From: Rhodothermales bacterium | GTDB lineage: Bacteria > Bacteroidota > Rhodothermia > Rhodothermales > VXPQ01 | DNA length: 64,000 nucleotides | Assembly: GCA_951812345.1 (NCBI GenBank) | Contig: OX638295.1 | Location: 1,956,965-2,020,964 of the forward strand | Reading direction: 5' to 3' | Shown here: positions 25,136 to 34,203 of the stretch, piece by piece | How the letters are laid out: each line of letters starts with the position of its first letter | Position numbering within the stretch: position 1 is the first letter of the stretch | Notes under the pieces: generated by a model | The model's database searches: none | What the model was told of the DNA's origin: nothing | The model's input: the letters and a program-made list of their open reading frames with translations, nothing else | Made by a program: the position numbers and the translations under genes

Positions 25136-26390
25136 CGACGTGCGTATCCACGTTTTCTTCCCCCTCCGAACGCGCAATAATCGCTGCCCCGCACGAATCG
25201 CTGTACACATTCACGGCGGTTCTGAACATATCGAGCGGACGGTCTATGGCGAGCATGGCGCCCACGATGAATGCCGGACCCGCTCCGGTCAGCCCCACTG
25301 CTTCCAACACAATAAAAATCACCACCAGGCCTGCGGAGGGAATGGCGGCGGCTCCTATCGAGGCCAGTAACGCCGTAAACACGACGATCACCTGGTCCGT
25401 GAAACCCAGCGACACGCCCAGCGCCTGAGCAATGAAAATCGCCCCGAGGCATTCGTAGAGCGCCGTGCCGTCCATATTCACCGTGGCGCCCATCGGCAGC
25501 GTAAACGACGATACGCGACTCGACACACCCACCTTGGTTTCCACGGTCTGCATCGTGACGGGAAGCGTGGCGCCCGACGAAGCGGTCGAGAATGCCGTAA
25601 CGAGCGGCTCGATCATATTCCGGAAATGCACGATCGGGTTTATCCGCCCGAGGAAAAACAGTACCAGAGGCAGCGTAACGAACAGGTGAATCGTCAGGCC
25701 GAGCGACAACACGAACATGTATAGCCCCAGAGCCCCGAACGTTTCAAAGCCCGTACGGCCCACCAGCGTGGCGATCAGACCGAAAACGCCGATGGGCGCC
25801 ACCATGATCACACCGGTGGTAATCTTCATCATGGCATGGAAAAACGCATCGAATACATTCCGAAGCGTGGCCTGCGGCTTCTCCGGCAAACTCACAATTG
25901 CCAGGCCCAGGATGATGCTGAAGAAAATAATCGCAAGCATCTGGGTTCCCGCCGCCGCCTCGATCACATTGGCCGGTACGATATCCATAAGAATATCCAC
26001 CGGGGAACTGGGCGTTTTGAGATCGGGCATATCGGCCTGGATAGCATTCGCGACATCCGTCTTTTCGCCCGGACGGAAAATATTCACAAGCATCAGGCCG
26101 GTGGCGATAGCCAGCAGGCTTGTCAGTACATAATACCCGAGGGTTTTAGAGAACAGCCGCCCTACGGCGCGACCGCTACCCACCGACGCAACCCCCGCCA
26201 CAATGGATGTGAACACAAGGGGAACGATGACCATGCGAAGCAACTTCATGAACAATTGTCCAATCCATTCCACGTTATCGGCGAGGGGTTCCCCTCCTAT
26301 CATACCAGCCCCGATACCGATCACCATCGCGATCAGAATCTGCCAGTGCAGTTGTTTCCACCAAACGTTTCCGGTTGCTATGAGATTCAT
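25128..26390 (-). CDS. Dicarboxylate/amino acid:cation symporter (DAACS, GltP/DctA type)
   Basis: This 420-residue transporter has the DAACS hairpins and signature: the ATASSGATLPVTMQ-type motif (seen as FSTASSGATLPVTMQTVE), LPMGATVNMDGTALYE on helix TM7, and AAIPSAGLVVIFIVLEAVG in hairpin 2. TM8 carries FIVGAMLAIDRPLDMFRTAVNVYSD, where Arg and Asp near the end set substrate choice. Such proteins import glutamate, aspartate or C4-dicarboxylates with sodium or protons. A second carboxylate transporter lies 140 bases upstream on the same strand. The stop region overlaps pckA by 8 bases, an unusually tight convergent pair. Confidence 0.93.
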   Translation of the reverse strand: MNLIATGNVWWKQLHWQILIAMVIGIGAGMIGGEPLADNVEWIGQLFMKLLRMVIVPLVFTSIVAGVASVGSGRAVGRLFSKTLGYYVLTSLLAIATGLMLVNIFRPGEKTDVANAIQADMPDLKTPSSPVDILMDIVPANVIEAAAGTQMLAIIFFSIILGLAIVSLPEKPQATLRNVFDAFFHAMMKITTGVIMVAPIGVFGLIATLVGRTGFETFGALGLYMFVLSLGLTIHLFVTLPLVLFFLGRINPIVHFRNMIEPLVTAFSTASSGATLPVTMQTVETKVGVSSRVSSFTLPMGATVNMDGTALYECLGAIFIAQALGVSLGFTDQVIVVFTALLASIGAAAIPSAGLVVIFIVLEAVGLTGAGPAFIVGAMLAIDRPLDMFRTAVNVYSDSCGAAIIARSEGEENVDTHVVT

Positions 26391-26530
26391 GATAGTTCGT
26401 TATGGAATCGGTTACGTATGCCAATCGGGGGCTCGGCCCGCGCGGACTGTGTTCATCAGGAAGCCAATGTAGCGATTCGCATCCTGCAAGGCAAAGGATC
26501 GGAACGACGTCGCAGGCAGGCAACTGCCCG

Positions 26531-27997
26531 CTATCCGAGATTAACCAGAGGAACCAGGGCGTATCCTATAAGCGTGACCAGGAAAATAAAAAGGATATTA
26601 AGAAAAATACCGGCGCGCGCCATGCGGGGAATCGTCACATACTCGCTGCTATATACGATGGCGTTGGGAGGCGTCGCTACGGGAAGCATGAATGCACAGC
26701 TCGCGGCAAGTACAGCGGGCACGGCAAACACCAGAGGAGACTCGCCGAGACCAATCCCGACAGAAGCCACGATCGGCAGAAATGCAGCAACCGTTGCGAT
26801 ATTGCTGGTCAATTCCGTCAGAAAAATGATCGTCGTTGCAATGGCCAGGATAATCAGGAAAATCGGCCAATGCTCGATAAGGCCGGCCTGCGCGCCAAGC
26901 CAGGTTGCAAGCCCGGTATTATTGATCGCCGCAGCAAGACTCAAGCCGCCGCCGAACAGAATAAGCAAGCCCCATGGCAACCGTTCGGCATCGTTCCACT
27001 CGAGCAGAAACACCCTTTTCGGAACATCGACCGGCAACAGAAAAAACAGTAACCCCACTCCCATGGCGATTCCTGCATCCGACAGACCGGGAATCGTCGG
27101 AGCGAGAAGGGGGCGTGTCATCCACAAGACGGCGGCAGTAACAAACAGAGCCATCACCATTTTTTCCGGCCGGCTCATGCGCCCCATTGCAGCCAGTTCG
27201 GAACGGATGAATGCCGCTCCGCCAGGAATTTCCCGGATTTTGATGGGATAGACCACCCTTGTAAGCACAAAATACATAAGCGGAAGAGCGATCAGGGCCA
27301 TGGGCACGCCGACCTGCATCCATTCCACGAAGCCGACGGACACGTCGTAGGTCTCCAGCATGAATCCCGCAAAGAATGCATTCGGAGGAGTGCCAACCAG
27401 CGTCGCGATACCGCCTATGCTGCACGAATACGCAATGATCAGCATGAGTCCTATCGAAAAATGCGCCATCTCCTTCGAGTCGGTCCGGCGCACGAGTTCC
27501 GCCACGGATAGCCCGATCGGCAGCATCATCAGCGCGGTCGCCGTATTACTCACCCACATGCTCAAAAACGCAGACGCGATCATAAACCCGGCCAGAATCG
27601 CATAGGGACGCGCCCCCATCATGGCGATGATACGCAAGGCGAGGCGACGGTGAAGATTCCACCGCTCCATACCCGCCGCAATCAAAAAACCGCCAAGAAA
27701 CAGAAAAATCAGCGGGTTCGCGTAGGGAGCTGCCGTAGCGCGTATATCCGCAATACCCAGTAAAGGAAAAAGCGCAAGCGGCAAAAGCGCCGTAGCGGAT
27801 ATGGGAATGGCCTCAGTCATCCACCATATTGCCATCAGTATGCCCACGGCCGCTACTCTCCAGGCAGGAAGCGGCATATCCGCGGGGGGAGGCATAAGCA
27901 GCAAGACCACGCATAAAAGCGCGCCTGCGCCGAGACCGACCCACTGTCTGAAGTGAAGAGCGGATGCTGTCGATGAAGAACCGGGAGCTGCAAACAC
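26531..27997 (-). CDS. SLC13/DASS-family sodium:dicarboxylate (or sulfate) symporter
   Basis: The 488-residue membrane protein has two DASS repeats with SNT motifs: MWVSNTATALMMLPIG in the first half and LTELTSNIATVAAFLPI in the second. Both bind sodium and substrate. MTEAIPISATALLPLALFPLLGI is the usual N-terminal signature. VGTPPNAFFAGFM and ATPPNAIVYSSEYV follow the hairpins. The likely substrates are succinate, fumarate, malate or citrate. It and the DAACS gene provide two uptake routes for C4 acids beside pckA, consistent with growth on organic acids. Confidence 0.92.
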   Translation of the reverse strand: MFAAPGSSSTASALHFRQWVGLGAGALLCVVLLLMPPPADMPLPAWRVAAVGILMAIWWMTEAIPISATALLPLALFPLLGIADIRATAAPYANPLIFLFLGGFLIAAGMERWNLHRRLALRIIAMMGARPYAILAGFMIASAFLSMWVSNTATALMMLPIGLSVAELVRRTDSKEMAHFSIGLMLIIAYSCSIGGIATLVGTPPNAFFAGFMLETYDVSVGFVEWMQVGVPMALIALPLMYFVLTRVVYPIKIREIPGGAAFIRSELAAMGRMSRPEKMVMALFVTAAVLWMTRPLLAPTIPGLSDAGIAMGVGLLFFLLPVDVPKRVFLLEWNDAERLPWGLLILFGGGLSLAAAINNTGLATWLGAQAGLIEHWPIFLIILAIATTIIFLTELTSNIATVAAFLPIVASVGIGLGESPLVFAVPAVLAASCAFMLPVATPPNAIVYSSEYVTIPRMARAGIFLNILFIFLVTLIGYALVPLVNLG

Positions 27998-28172
27998 GTG
28001 CTGTTATATCCCCGACAAGGGGATTCCAGAACAAACAAAAAAGCGTTTTGCATGATAGGCATTGCGGCATTGCCCGGCAAACGGCCGCTAATCGACGCCT
28101 GCAACATTCCTCATTGTGCGGGGCCGCCATATACACTGCTTCGTCATTCCTTGCCAGCCCACCCCTCGCAAC

Positions 28173-28206
28173 CTCTGATCTTTGCGAACTTAATCAGAGT
28201 ATCCTT
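28173..28206 (-). repeat. Dispersed hairpin repeat, copy B
   Basis: CTCTGAT (28173-28179) pairs with ATCAGAG (28193-28199), followed outside the stem by TATCCTTAA, i.e. GGATACTCTGAT on the reverse strand. It is nearly the same as copy C at 50041. Confidence 0.75.
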
Positions 28207-28238
28207 AACTGTTCGTATTTTATGCGGATATGGTTCAG

Positions 28239-28275
28239 TATACTCTGATCGAAACCGCTTCGCTCAGCATGCGAT
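28239..28275 (+). repeat. Dispersed hairpin repeat, copy F
   Basis: ATACTCTGATCGAAACC then TTCGCTCAG: CTGATCGAA (28245-28253) pairs with TTCGCTCAG (28259-28267) with one mismatch. Closest to copy E at 47445. It faces copy B, so ATCAGAGTAT (28193-28202) and ATACTCTGAT (28240-28249) form a larger inverted repeat. Confidence 0.72.
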
Positions 28276-28395
28276 GCATTAACAGGTATCCCCCTTACGG
28301 TGAAATGCCTGCTTTATCGCATGATGGCGCATGGTTACAGGATACAGTACGCCAGCACAGTACCCGACAAGTAGTCCCTTAGTCCCTCAATTTCC

Positions 28396-29799
28396 ATGTC
28401 AGCACCGGGCGCCGAAAACCAACCTCTTCGCATCGCTATTGTGGGCGCCGGTCCGGCAGCCTTCTATGCAGCCGATTATTTACTGAAGCAATCCGATCTG
28501 CATGTCGAGATTGATATGTTCGACCGGCTTCCTACGCCATTCGGCCTGGTCCGGGGCGGCGTGGCGCCTGACCATCAGAGTATCAAGAACGTCACCCGGG
28601 TCTACCACAAAACCGCCTCCAGGCCCGGGTTCCGTTTTTTCGGAAACGTGCGTTTCGGCTCGGATGTGACCCGCGCTGACCTGCAGCGCCATTATCATCA
28701 GATTTTTTATGCCACGGGGGCGCAAACGGATCGCTCCCTCGGTATTCCCGGCGAAGATCTGCATGGCAGCCATTCTGCAACCGAATTTGTGGCATGGTAC
28801 AACGGACATCCCGACTACCGGCATCTCGAATTCGATCTGTCCGCAAAATCCGTTGTTGTCATCGGTGTTGGTAATGTCGCTGTCGACGTAGCGCGCATAT
28901 TGTGCCGTACCCCGGAAGAACTTGCGGCCACAGATATCGCAGACCATGCGCTCGAAAGGTTACGCGAAAGCCAGGTCCGCGAGGTCCATATGCTGGGCCG
29001 ACGCGGGCCGGTTCAGGCTGCCTTCACCCCTCCCGAGGCGAAGGAATTGGGAACGTTGGAGGACGCTGACGCCATCGTGCGCCCGGAAGAAGCAGCGCTT
29101 GACCCGCTTAGCGAGGAGGTGCTCGCATCCGCAGGCCGCCGCATTCGCCGCAATGTGGAGATCGTCCAGGAAATTTCCGAACGCAGTCCCTCCGGAAAGG
29201 CAAAACGCCTCCACATACGCTTCCTCGTCTCCCCCACCGAAATCATCGGGGGCGAAGCAGGCCGGGTATCGGCAATACGGGTAGTGCATAACGAATTACA
29301 TGCAAGCGAAAACGGACGCCTGCGCCCGCGCGCCACCGATCGTTTCGAAACGATTCCCGCCGGGCTGGTCTTTCGATCCGTAGGATATCAGGGCGTCCCG
29401 CTGACAGACGTTCCCTTTGACGAACAGTGGAACGTTATTCCTAACGAACAAGGCCGCGTCGTGGACCCTGCTACCCGCAAGCATGTGACCGGTGAATATG
29501 CAGGAGGATGGATCAAGCGGGGACCTTCGGGGGTCATCGGCACGAACAAGGCCGACTCCGTGGAAACAGCGGCCTGTATGCTGGAAGATGTGCGCAACGG
29601 GGTCCTGCTTTGCCCGGAAGCCCCATCGGCCGAAGAGGCGGAGCGCATGATTTCTTCCCGACGCCCGGACTATTTCAGTTACGAAGACTGGATGCGCCTC
29701 GACGAACTGGAAACCGCCCGGGGTCAGGAAACCGGACGCCCCCGGGTGAAATTCACGAGTGTAGACGCCATGCGTAAGGCACTGGAAGGCGCAGCGTAG
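28396..29799 (+). CDS. fprA: FprA/adrenodoxin-reductase-type ferredoxin-NADP+ reductase
   Basis: This 467-residue flavoprotein starts with the FAD-binding RIAIVGAGPAAFYAADYLLK (about residues 12-31). FDRLPTPFGLVRGGVAPDHQSIKNV, the adrenodoxin-reductase hallmark, follows. VVVIGVGNVAVDVARIL (about 153-169) is the NADP-binding fold with the family's GxGNVAxD, and GWIKRGPSGVIGTNKADS closes the FAD site. It moves electrons between NADPH and ferredoxin. Ferredoxin-type sulfite reduction encoded downstream in the window could be one use, but no direct link is visible. The end converges on the cytochrome gene 6 bases away. Confidence 0.93.
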   Translation: MSAPGAENQPLRIAIVGAGPAAFYAADYLLKQSDLHVEIDMFDRLPTPFGLVRGGVAPDHQSIKNVTRVYHKTASRPGFRFFGNVRFGSDVTRADLQRHYHQIFYATGAQTDRSLGIPGEDLHGSHSATEFVAWYNGHPDYRHLEFDLSAKSVVVIGVGNVAVDVARILCRTPEELAATDIADHALERLRESQVREVHMLGRRGPVQAAFTPPEAKELGTLEDADAIVRPEEAALDPLSEEVLASAGRRIRRNVEIVQEISERSPSGKAKRLHIRFLVSPTEIIGGEAGRVSAIRVVHNELHASENGRLRPRATDRFETIPAGLVFRSVGYQGVPLTDVPFDEQWNVIPNEQGRVVDPATRKHVTGEYAGGWIKRGPSGVIGTNKADSVETAACMLEDVRNGVLLCPEAPSAEEAERMISSRRPDYFSYEDWMRLDELETARGQETGRPRVKFTSVDAMRKALEGAA

Positions 29800-29805
29800 C
29801 CGTCC

Positions 29806-32800
29806 TTATCTTCGCAAAAACGTTAGGAGATCGGCCATCTCCTGTATATCGATATCCTCCTCAAGGCCAACCGGCATCGGGGATGCATCGATCCGGCGCA
29901 ACACTTCGATCTCTGTACGCAGCGCTACTTCCTCGCGGCCTTCTTCCGTGATCAGCGTGACGGAAGAAGGGGTCTCTGCACGTAGAATCCCCGTAACCGG
30001 CGCATCACCCCGGCGCTCCAACCTCCATAGTTCGTAGCCGTCCGCAATCGTCCTCTCCGGAACCAGGATCGCTTCCAGTAGCGCTCGGGACGGCCAGTGC
30101 CGGACGGTGCCCAGATCGGGACCGAAAAGAAGACTCGAGCCGGCATCCTCCGAACCGGCGAGTCCATGGCATCGGGCACATGCGGAAAAATACACGGCTT
30201 GTCCCCGCCCGGCATCGCCGGACATGTCCAGGGCCGCTTCATAGGTGCGCATCACATCAACGCGGGAGACATCCGAAGCACGCAGCAAACTCCGGGCACG
30301 CACCTTCACCGCATCCTCCGTATCCCGCATCAGGCGCACGCGCCGGTTCCAGCCAAGGGCCAGGCGGCTTATTTCCCCTGTCTCTACTACGTCGAGCAAC
30401 AGATGCATACGGGATTCGGATCGCAAAAGGGCATTCAGCGCTTCTGCGCGCGCGCCGGCGGAAAGGCGGGGATACGCATCCAGCAGAAACCGCCCCGCAT
30501 CGTCTCCGGGCACACGCCCCAGTACACGCACAGCCGCTTCCTGCACCTGTGCCTCCGAAGCAGATCGGGTAACCAGATCGCGCAACGCTGGAACCACCTC
30601 GCCGGCGCCATCCATTTCCACCAATGCCAGCATGTCTGTGCGACGTACAATCGGCTCCGCCCCGGAAGCGGCCAGGGCCACAGCTCGGGCAGGCTCTGTG
30701 TCAAAAGGAGCGGCACGGCGCAACAGCGCCAGCAATCCCCGGCGAATATCCGGGTCAGCTTCCTCATAAAAGGTCTGCAGGAGCCCCTCACTATCGATAT
30801 CAGGCGCACCGGCGCCCGACCTGCGCCCGGTACGCCGGGCTAATCCATCGGCGAGCCCTTCAAGTACTTCGGGGCAGCCGTTGCCTTTTGATGCGAGCGC
30901 AAACCGGATAGCCTCCCGGATATCCGCTTCTGACCCTGCAACACCCGTAAGCGCCGCCACGCGCCGTACGTACGAGCACCCTTCGACCTGATCGCCGAAC
31001 GCCCGCACAGCACGGACAATCGCCTCGACGTTCGGAGGTGCGCCCGCCGTAAGCGACGCCATCTGCACCCACGGATCACTCAGATCATGTTTCAGCAAGC
31101 GATCCCGCGCTACCGCCGCCTGATCCGTGGAAAGATCGCCCAGCGTCAGCAACAATTGAAAACGCACCTTCGGGTCCACATCGTCTACCATCGCAATCAG
31201 GTCGTTCTCGAATACCGCCGCTCCATGCGTCTCGTCGAGTATTTCTGCGAGTCGGACAGTCTGGGCGCGTACGCCGGGATGGATATCCGATAACGCTGCC
31301 CGGAGCACATCCGCTTCCAGCAATCCAAGCCCCTGTAAGGACCAGAGCGCATGCAAACGGGCAAGAGCGCGTTCGTCTTCCCGCACCATGTGCACAAGTA
31401 CCGATCCGACTCCCGCTGCCTGTCTGTCTACAAGCAACCGCTGGGCATGCATGCGCCACCACCGGTTCCCGTGGCCCAGCAAGCCGGCCAGCGCTCCGTC
31501 GGACATGCCGGTCATGTCCACAGCATCCAGCCAGTCGGCCTCCGGCGCCCCCTGCACACTGATGCGATAAATGCGGTCCCGGTCAGTGCCGTCGTACAAC
31601 TGTCCGGATGAAATCGTCTCCTCGTCCATCCACTCGGGATGCTCAACAACCTTTCGATAATAATCCACGACATAGAGCGCGCCATCCGGCCCCACATACG
31701 TGTTCACCGGGCGAAACCAACTGTCCGTGGACGCCAGAAATTCTTTTCCCTCGTACAGGCGCTTTGCCGTGAAGGTCGCCCCGGAATCTTCCACGACATC
31801 CGCATGCACAAGATTATGCACCGATTCGGTCACGAACGTCACCCGGTCGAACGGCTCAGGAAAGGCGGCGCCCGTGTAGTACGTCAGCCCGGCTGCCGAA
31901 GTAAACACACCGCGATCGGTGAGCAGTTGGTGTTCGGGACCGATCGTAACGGGAAAAACTTCCGAAGCATTTCCGTGATCGGACGTATAGGCCACTGCCT
32001 CACGCACCGGAAGCTCGGGATTTCTGCGCAAATACCTCGCTGCAATGACCTCATGGAACTGGTGCCGTGCGTTACTGACCAGAAAATGCCGCCCCCACGG
32101 ATCGAACGCGTGCCCGAACTGCGAAGCGCCGGACAATTCCTCCAGCAGTCCCTTGTCCGGGTGAAACCGCACATTGCGTCCGCTTGCGTTGCGCGCAAGG
32201 ACAGGCCCTTCCGGGCGATCGGGAAAATGCACGCTGCTCCCGAAATCGCCGAACCGGTCGGCGTGGGCCGTGGTGTATATCGGCCCGTTATTGGCCAGAT
32301 AAATATTGTTGTCGATACCATACAGCGGATTGTTGAAGTTGTGCTGGGGGTTCGACAGGGCGAAACCCGTCAGCACGACTTCCCTGCTGTCCGCCTGTCC
32401 ATCGCCGTCCCTGTCTTCCAGATAGACGACATCGGGCGCGTCGGTGACCAGCACGCCGTCCTTCCATCGCATAATACCGGTGGGCAGCGTGAAGCCATCG
32501 GCGAATACGACGCTCGTGTCAGGACGTGCATCGCCATCCGTATCCATGAGCCGCATCACACGGCTCGTACCCCCGGTGTCGAGAGGATACCCCGGCATTT
32601 CCACGACATACAGGCGGCCCTCCTCATCCACCATCATGTCGACCGGGTCGGCAATCAGCGGCTCTGCGGCGAATGTTTCGACGTGAAAACCTTCGGCCGC
32701 TTCAAGCGTGGCGAGCGCTTCGAAGGGTTCGTACGGGGGGCCTTGCATGGGATCGCCATACCCGCCGCTTCCGACATCCGCAAACATTGCGAGCACGGCG

Positions 32801-32865
32801 AGCGCCGATACCGGCAAAACAAGCCGAAGGAACCCCTTCTTCCAGCCGCGAACGGCAGTGAGCAT
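29806..32865 (-). CDS. PVC-type heme-binding dehydrogenase-like protein with beta-propeller, HEAT repeats and cytochrome c domain
   Basis: The protein is 1019 residues: an N-terminal signal or anchor (about 9-31), a seven-bladed propeller resembling soluble glucose dehydrogenase (about 50-420), an alpha-helical HEAT-like region (about 440-840), and a C-terminal cytochrome c with CARCH at 896-900. This order is typical of the 'membrane-bound dehydrogenase / PVC-type heme-binding CxxCH' family, best known in Planctomycetes and Verrucomicrobia. It probably oxidises an unknown sugar and passes electrons to the heme in the periplasm. It begins 3 bases after the stop of a Tat-exported Gfo/Idh/MocA gene, so they are likely co-expressed partners. 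Confidence 0.9.
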   Translation of the reverse strand: MLTAVRGWKKGFLRLVLPVSALAVLAMFADVGSGGYGDPMQGPPYEPFEALATLEAAEGFHVETFAAEPLIADPVDMMVDEEGRLYVVEMPGYPLDTGGTSRVMRLMDTDGDARPDTSVVFADGFTLPTGIMRWKDGVLVTDAPDVVYLEDRDGDGQADSREVVLTGFALSNPQHNFNNPLYGIDNNIYLANNGPIYTTAHADRFGDFGSSVHFPDRPEGPVLARNASGRNVRFHPDKGLLEELSGASQFGHAFDPWGRHFLVSNARHQFHEVIAARYLRRNPELPVREAVAYTSDHGNASEVFPVTIGPEHQLLTDRGVFTSAAGLTYYTGAAFPEPFDRVTFVTESVHNLVHADVVEDSGATFTAKRLYEGKEFLASTDSWFRPVNTYVGPDGALYVVDYYRKVVEHPEWMDEETISSGQLYDGTDRDRIYRISVQGAPEADWLDAVDMTGMSDGALAGLLGHGNRWWRMHAQRLLVDRQAAGVGSVLVHMVREDERALARLHALWSLQGLGLLEADVLRAALSDIHPGVRAQTVRLAEILDETHGAAVFENDLIAMVDDVDPKVRFQLLLTLGDLSTDQAAVARDRLLKHDLSDPWVQMASLTAGAPPNVEAIVRAVRAFGDQVEGCSYVRRVAALTGVAGSEADIREAIRFALASKGNGCPEVLEGLADGLARRTGRRSGAGAPDIDSEGLLQTFYEEADPDIRRGLLALLRRAAPFDTEPARAVALAASGAEPIVRRTDMLALVEMDGAGEVVPALRDLVTRSASEAQVQEAAVRVLGRVPGDDAGRFLLDAYPRLSAGARAEALNALLRSESRMHLLLDVVETGEISRLALGWNRRVRLMRDTEDAVKVRARSLLRASDVSRVDVMRTYEAALDMSGDAGRGQAVYFSACARCHGLAGSEDAGSSLLFGPDLGTVRHWPSRALLEAILVPERTIADGYELWRLERRGDAPVTGILRAETPSSVTLITEEGREEVALRTEIEVLRRIDASPMPVGLEEDIDIQEMADLLTFLRR

Positions 32866-32868
32866 CCG

Positions 32869-34203
32869 CTATATCTCCCAGCCCTCGCGGTACGGACGAT
32901 GCAGATACTGTTCCGCTTCCGGAGCATTGGGGATGGTCATCGTTTCCGCATCATACCTGATCAACCCCTTGGCCTGCAAGGCAACGACGCCCAGCAACAT
33001 AACCTCAGTGAGCGGTACGGCATAGGAAAACGGGCAAGTGGCTTCGGCAAGCCCCTTACATGCATTCACCCAATTCATCTCGTGGCTATCCGAAATCCGG
33101 GGAAGCGTCTGCGGAATATCCGCATATTCTTCCATCAGGGTCTCCGGATACAGGCGCGGATTGTGGCCGTACGTATCATACAGCAGTACGCCCTTGTCGC
33201 CAACCAGAAGGGCGCCGCCCCCCGGTATGAGCGTTACATCGTCGGGCAACACTGTCGGTCTCGGGGCTATGAGACCCCCGTCATACCACATCATCCGGAC
33301 AGCCTTGCCGTCCTTGCCGGTAAATTCGTACTGCGTCATCTGGGACTGCGGCCACGCAGCATGGTCTACATGTTCAAACGGCGTGGAACTGGTCCAGACC
33401 GACTCGGGATAATCGAGATCCAAAGCCCAGTAGGCATGGTCGATGAGATGAGCGCCCATGTCTCCCAATGCGCTGGTGCCCCAATCCACCCAGCCCCGCC
33501 ACGTGAACGGCGCATACGAATCATGGTACGGCACCTCTGGAGCAGGTCCAAGCCAGACATCCCAGTCCATATGCTCCGGGGGTGTCATGCTGCCCTGGGG
33601 GATCGGTATGCCTTGCGGCCAGATAGGACGATTTGTCCAGATATGCGCTTCCCGAACCGTCCCGATCGCGCCGGCATGCACCCATTCGATAAGGCGCCGT
33701 CCATCGTCGTGGGAATGCCCCTGATTACCCATCTGCGTGACGACACCGTACTGCTCGGATAATTCAAGCAACCGCCGGGCCTCTCCGATCGTCCTCGTGA
33801 GCGGCTTCTGCACATAGACATGCTTGCCTAGTTGCATGGCCATACTGGCCGCCACGGCATGCGTATGATCCGGCGTCGCTACGATCACGGCGTCGATGTC
33901 ATCGCCACTCTCGTCAAACATCCGCCGGAAATCCTTGTATTTGACCGCGCTCGAGAACTTATTAAAGGCCCTCGAAGCCCGGTCCCAATCGGGATCAGCC
34001 AGCGCCACGATATTCTCGGATTCCACATTCCCGAGATTTTGATTTGCAATGCCGCCGGCGCCTATGCTTGCAATGTTCAGCAGATCGCTGGGAGCGCGAT
34101 ACCCCACGCCGCCAAGAACATGTCTCGGCACGATAGCTACGCCTGCCGCCGACAACGAGGCGTTCCGAAGAAAGGTGCGGCGAGAAAAATTCCCCTTTTT
34201 CAT
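32869..34203 (-). CDS. Tat-exported Gfo/Idh/MocA-family oxidoreductase
   Basis: The protein is 444 residues with a twin-arginine leader (NFSRRTFLRNASLSAAGVAIV), a Rossmann NAD(P) domain (about 40-160) and a C-terminal dimer/catalytic domain. The usual EKP motif reads VQKPLTR, keeping the lysine. Other markers are DAVIVATPDHTHAVAA, MGNQGHSHDDGRRLIEW and GDMGAHLIDHAYWALDL. Such secreted enzymes oxidise or reduce sugars or inositols with a tightly bound cofactor. The PVC-type cytochrome gene follows directly. The 700 bases upstream hold IS debris but no intact gene. Confidence 0.91.
   Translation of the reverse strand: MKKGNFSRRTFLRNASLSAAGVAIVPRHVLGGVGYRAPSDLLNIASIGAGGIANQNLGNVESENIVALADPDWDRASRAFNKFSSAVKYKDFRRMFDESGDDIDAVIVATPDHTHAVAASMAMQLGKHVYVQKPLTRTIGEARRLLELSEQYGVVTQMGNQGHSHDDGRRLIEWVHAGAIGTVREAHIWTNRPIWPQGIPIPQGSMTPPEHMDWDVWLGPAPEVPYHDSYAPFTWRGWVDWGTSALGDMGAHLIDHAYWALDLDYPESVWTSSTPFEHVDHAAWPQSQMTQYEFTGKDGKAVRMMWYDGGLIAPRPTVLPDDVTLIPGGGALLVGDKGVLLYDTYGHNPRLYPETLMEEYADIPQTLPRISDSHEMNWVNACKGLAEATCPFSYAVPLTEVMLLGVVALQAKGLIRYDAETMTIPNAPEAEQYLHRPYREGWEI

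Larger units (their letters stand above)
27998..28395. other. Intergenic region between divergent transporter and ferredoxin reductase genes
   Basis: About 400 bases without a supportable gene. It holds two neighbouring copies of the dispersed hairpin repeat (28173-28206 and 28239-28275) and, near 28010-28028, a small hairpin (ATCCCC / GGGGAT). Both flanking promoters should lie here; I could not assign them with confidence. Confidence 0.6.

Noticed and set aside
25836-27251. A 471-codon forward open frame across two transporter genes
   Set aside because: It crosses the intergenic gap and is antisense to two clear membrane transporters. The hydrophilic, Arg-rich translation is typical of shadows.
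31639-33762. A 707-codon forward open frame across the cytochrome and oxidoreductase genes
   Set aside because: It spans the junction of two well-supported reverse genes and shows no domain; it is a shadow frame.
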